A stretch of DNA of 64,000 bases, from the NCBI GenBank assembly GCA_037045045.1, contig JBAOHL010000005.1, forward strand, positions 310,001-374,000. Reading direction: 5' to 3'. Every line of letters begins with the position of its first letter. Position 1 is the first letter of the stretch. Of this stretch, positions 63,501 through 64,000 are shown in pieces. A program made the position numbers and the translations under genes. This DNA is from Phosphoribacter sp037045045 (GTDB taxonomy: Bacteria > Actinomycetota > Actinomycetes > Actinomycetales > Dermatophilaceae). Under the pieces are notes generated by a model that had not been told where the DNA came from, did no database searches, and was given only the letters and a program-made list of their open reading frames with translations.

Positions 63501-64000
63501 ACCTGGCGCGACGGGCACCGCCCGAGCGTCGACGACATGGCCGACGAGGTCGCCGACCTGCTGCTCGACTGCGACTTCGGTCGACCGTCGCACCGGCTCG
63601 ACGTCACCGTGACCAGCCGCGGGGACAGCGACGCCCAGGGTCACGGGACCCAGCACCTGACCTTCCGCAGCGACCCGGATGGCGGGTTCGCCGAGCAGAC
63701 CCTGTACCGCAACCTGCACCCCATGCTCGCCAAGCGGCTCGATGTCTGGCGCCTGTCGAACTTCGACCTGCGCCGGATGGCCTCCCCCGAAGACGTCTAC
63801 CTCTTCCTCGGTGTGGCCCGCGACAACCCGCGCGACAAGCGCCTGTTCGCCCTCGCCGAGGTGCGCGACCTCGTGCCCGTCGTCGACGAGCGGACCGGTG
63901 AGACGACCTACCCGCGCCTCGGCCGGGTCGGGTTGCAGGCCCTCGCGGCGGTGCGCGCGGCGCTCGCCGGGTTCCCCCCACGGGAGCGACCCAGCGCCAA
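60600..64000 (+). CDS. Eukaryotic-type multidomain acyl-CoA carboxylase with degenerate biotin-carboxylase domain (partial)
   Basis: First 1133 codons; continues past the window. ATG 60600 has GGAGG 6 nt upstream. N-terminus AAIRRLAIIDRGEPVMRIL matches the biotin-carboxylase family, but after DAATIRRLQDPDEL it jumps to RRIQIPVVADAAGTVWTLGL, losing about 80 residues with the ATP-grasp lysines and glycine-rich loop. The catalytic E-x-N-x-R stretch is replaced by FWLLGFDTLSRPEH. The BC C-terminal part and interdomain linker follow (GHAVDVRLLARDP, LVAGAIEAYESD), then an intact biotinyl domain with VLESMKMVSTV (Lys556). Residues about 620-1133 match the central domain of eukaryotic ACC (YRNLHPMLAKRLDVWRLSNF, VYLFLGVARDN). 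The carboxyltransferase would follow. Probably supplies malonyl-CoA or a relative to the megasynthase, using a biotin carboxylase in trans. Confidence 0.85.
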   Translation, partial: MAAIRRLAIIDRGEPVMRILAAIADHNRRGRGQPITSVVLHDESRARAWYAREADEVASLPRRPRGDDPYAGPSPQDIVAAVRKADADAAWLGPVPSVADADIVDALATAEIRVVGADAATIRRLQDPDELAALGAGVGLSAPPADLPDTGWRRIQIPVVADAAGTVWTLGLRDASTSHDGIVLLCETPAPGIPEPTSGALAHAARRLTRAAAYHGVGVIELALSTDAETFWLLGFDTLSRPEHALSEEIFGRSLADLSLDLALGEHLPPEPPPSSGHAVDVRLLARDPDHGMRASGGRIELLSLPVGAGVRLDATPREGDVVDGDRDPVVATVTAWGRTRAEALDRMHAALERTSVVLERGTTNRATLLSLVEAVSSAPVPVTAGWYAGALAAGDLAPPADPLALVAGAIEAYESDSALVNAAFFAAAARGRPAAPEAVGQRVLLHYRGEDHRLRVDRTGPRTYRIRGQHTVEATVDRIGRYERRIACQGRRHRVIAVEQGADIRLEIDGVAHTVAREDGVVVRTGWPALVSSLLVHAGERVRAGQPVAVLESMKMVSTVTAPFDGTVASLAVAENTQVERGAPLLRIKPSNSDEAVVAGPGLLGEGLQALASTDAPGEAVDRQDAERVYAQIVDYLLGYDLDPERFRALLARQAALNASTAPADLTLLTCEERLIDLFADIGALYRPRTEAESLGEVGQANTQEYFLGYLQWLDADQAGLPEGYRRRLVRALGRYDVREVARTPALEAAMVWMFRSFARVPEMAPVITAILTRRLAHPQELAPLADRAARYRMERLAAATEGRQQTVADLARDVIFHFFDEPPMLAAMADLQQQVRGHLDALAQSPDRPDRAERIDALVAAAHPLRRTLLDAWSQVPADATGAAYRDVLLETYIRRFYRIRALREVGTARAGSFQFGRADYDHDGMPVHLVVAYLPLGQVSAFADAVASSLAAIAPQTKIVVDLVTWRDGHRPSVDDMADEVADLLLDCDFGRPSHRLDVTVTSRGDSDAQGHGTQHLTFRSDPDGGFAEQTLYRNLHPMLAKRLDVWRLSNFDLRRMASPEDVYLFLGVARDNPRDKRLFALAEVRDLVPVVDERTGETTYPRLGRVGLQALAAVRAALAGFPPRERPSA

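Overview
This is a high-GC (about 70% by eye) actinobacterial chromosome segment. Gene content points to Micrococcales: polyphosphate glucokinase, GlnE next to a GlnA2-type glutamine synthetase, a long AceE, a FasR-type regulator before fabD-fabH-acpP-fabF, DUF3052, DUF3145, a DUF222/HNH protein and EtfD. Very frequent use of the word GGTATGCC/GGCATACC makes me suspect an Intrasporangiaceae/Dermatophilaceae-like organism, but that is inference. No phage, plasmid, IS element, rRNA operon or CRISPR array was found.

Layout. 1-1.6 kb: a DosR/DevR-like module on the minus strand (response regulator, universal stress protein, start of a GAF sensor kinase cut by the window edge). 1.8-6.9 kb: glnE and glnA2 separated by 675 bp of short tandem repeats. 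7-15.3 kb: housekeeping and hypothetical genes (tautomerase-like, FAD amine-oxidase/CrtI-like enzyme, secreted M36-like peptidase, map, ppgK, MBL-fold hydrolase, DUF2568, pgi). 15.3-21.4 kb: MFS exporter, the RNase P RNA gene, a mannitol PTS EIICBA gene (read with two 1-bp insertions), a divergent zinc dehydrogenase and a fructosamine-kinase-like gene. 21.4-27.1 kb: minus-strand RNA/nucleotide genes (RNB ribonuclease, RNase H-phosphatase fusion, zinc-ribbon coiled coil, Nif3-like), tRNA-Val, peroxiredoxin and DUF3052. 27.3-31.6 kb: aceE and argG. 31.7-36.9 kb: fasR and the type II fatty-acid synthase genes fabD-fabH-acpP-fabF. 36.9-41.6 kb: DUF3145, DUF222/HNH protein, a small exported protein, tRNA-Met(CAT) and an alkaline-phosphatase-family phosphodiesterase. 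41.8-45.1 kb: glutamate ABC importer gluABCD.

The most unusual part is 45.3-64 kb, where six genes lie in one direction with gaps of only 33-52 bp: etfB, etfA, etfD (membrane ETF:quinone oxidoreductase), an acyl-CoA dehydrogenase, a single very large KS-AT-KS-(ACP)5-KR-DH megasynthase related to the polyunsaturated/secondary-lipid synthases, and a eukaryotic-type multidomain acyl-CoA carboxylase that continues beyond the window. All five tandem carrier domains carry threonine where the phosphopantetheine serine is expected. The carboxylase has an intact biotinyl motif but a biotin-carboxylase domain that has lost its ATP-grasp core and catalytic residues. Together the genes suggest a dedicated lipid or polyketide pathway coupled to flavin electron transfer; the product is unknown.

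Caution: as read, the megasynthase is broken by about 49 single-base insertions between 51.9 and 55.9 kb, and mtlA by two. No clear deletions are needed to restore the frames, so I treat them as sequence errors and annotate both genes as whole. About 3112 codons is the repaired length of the megasynthase.
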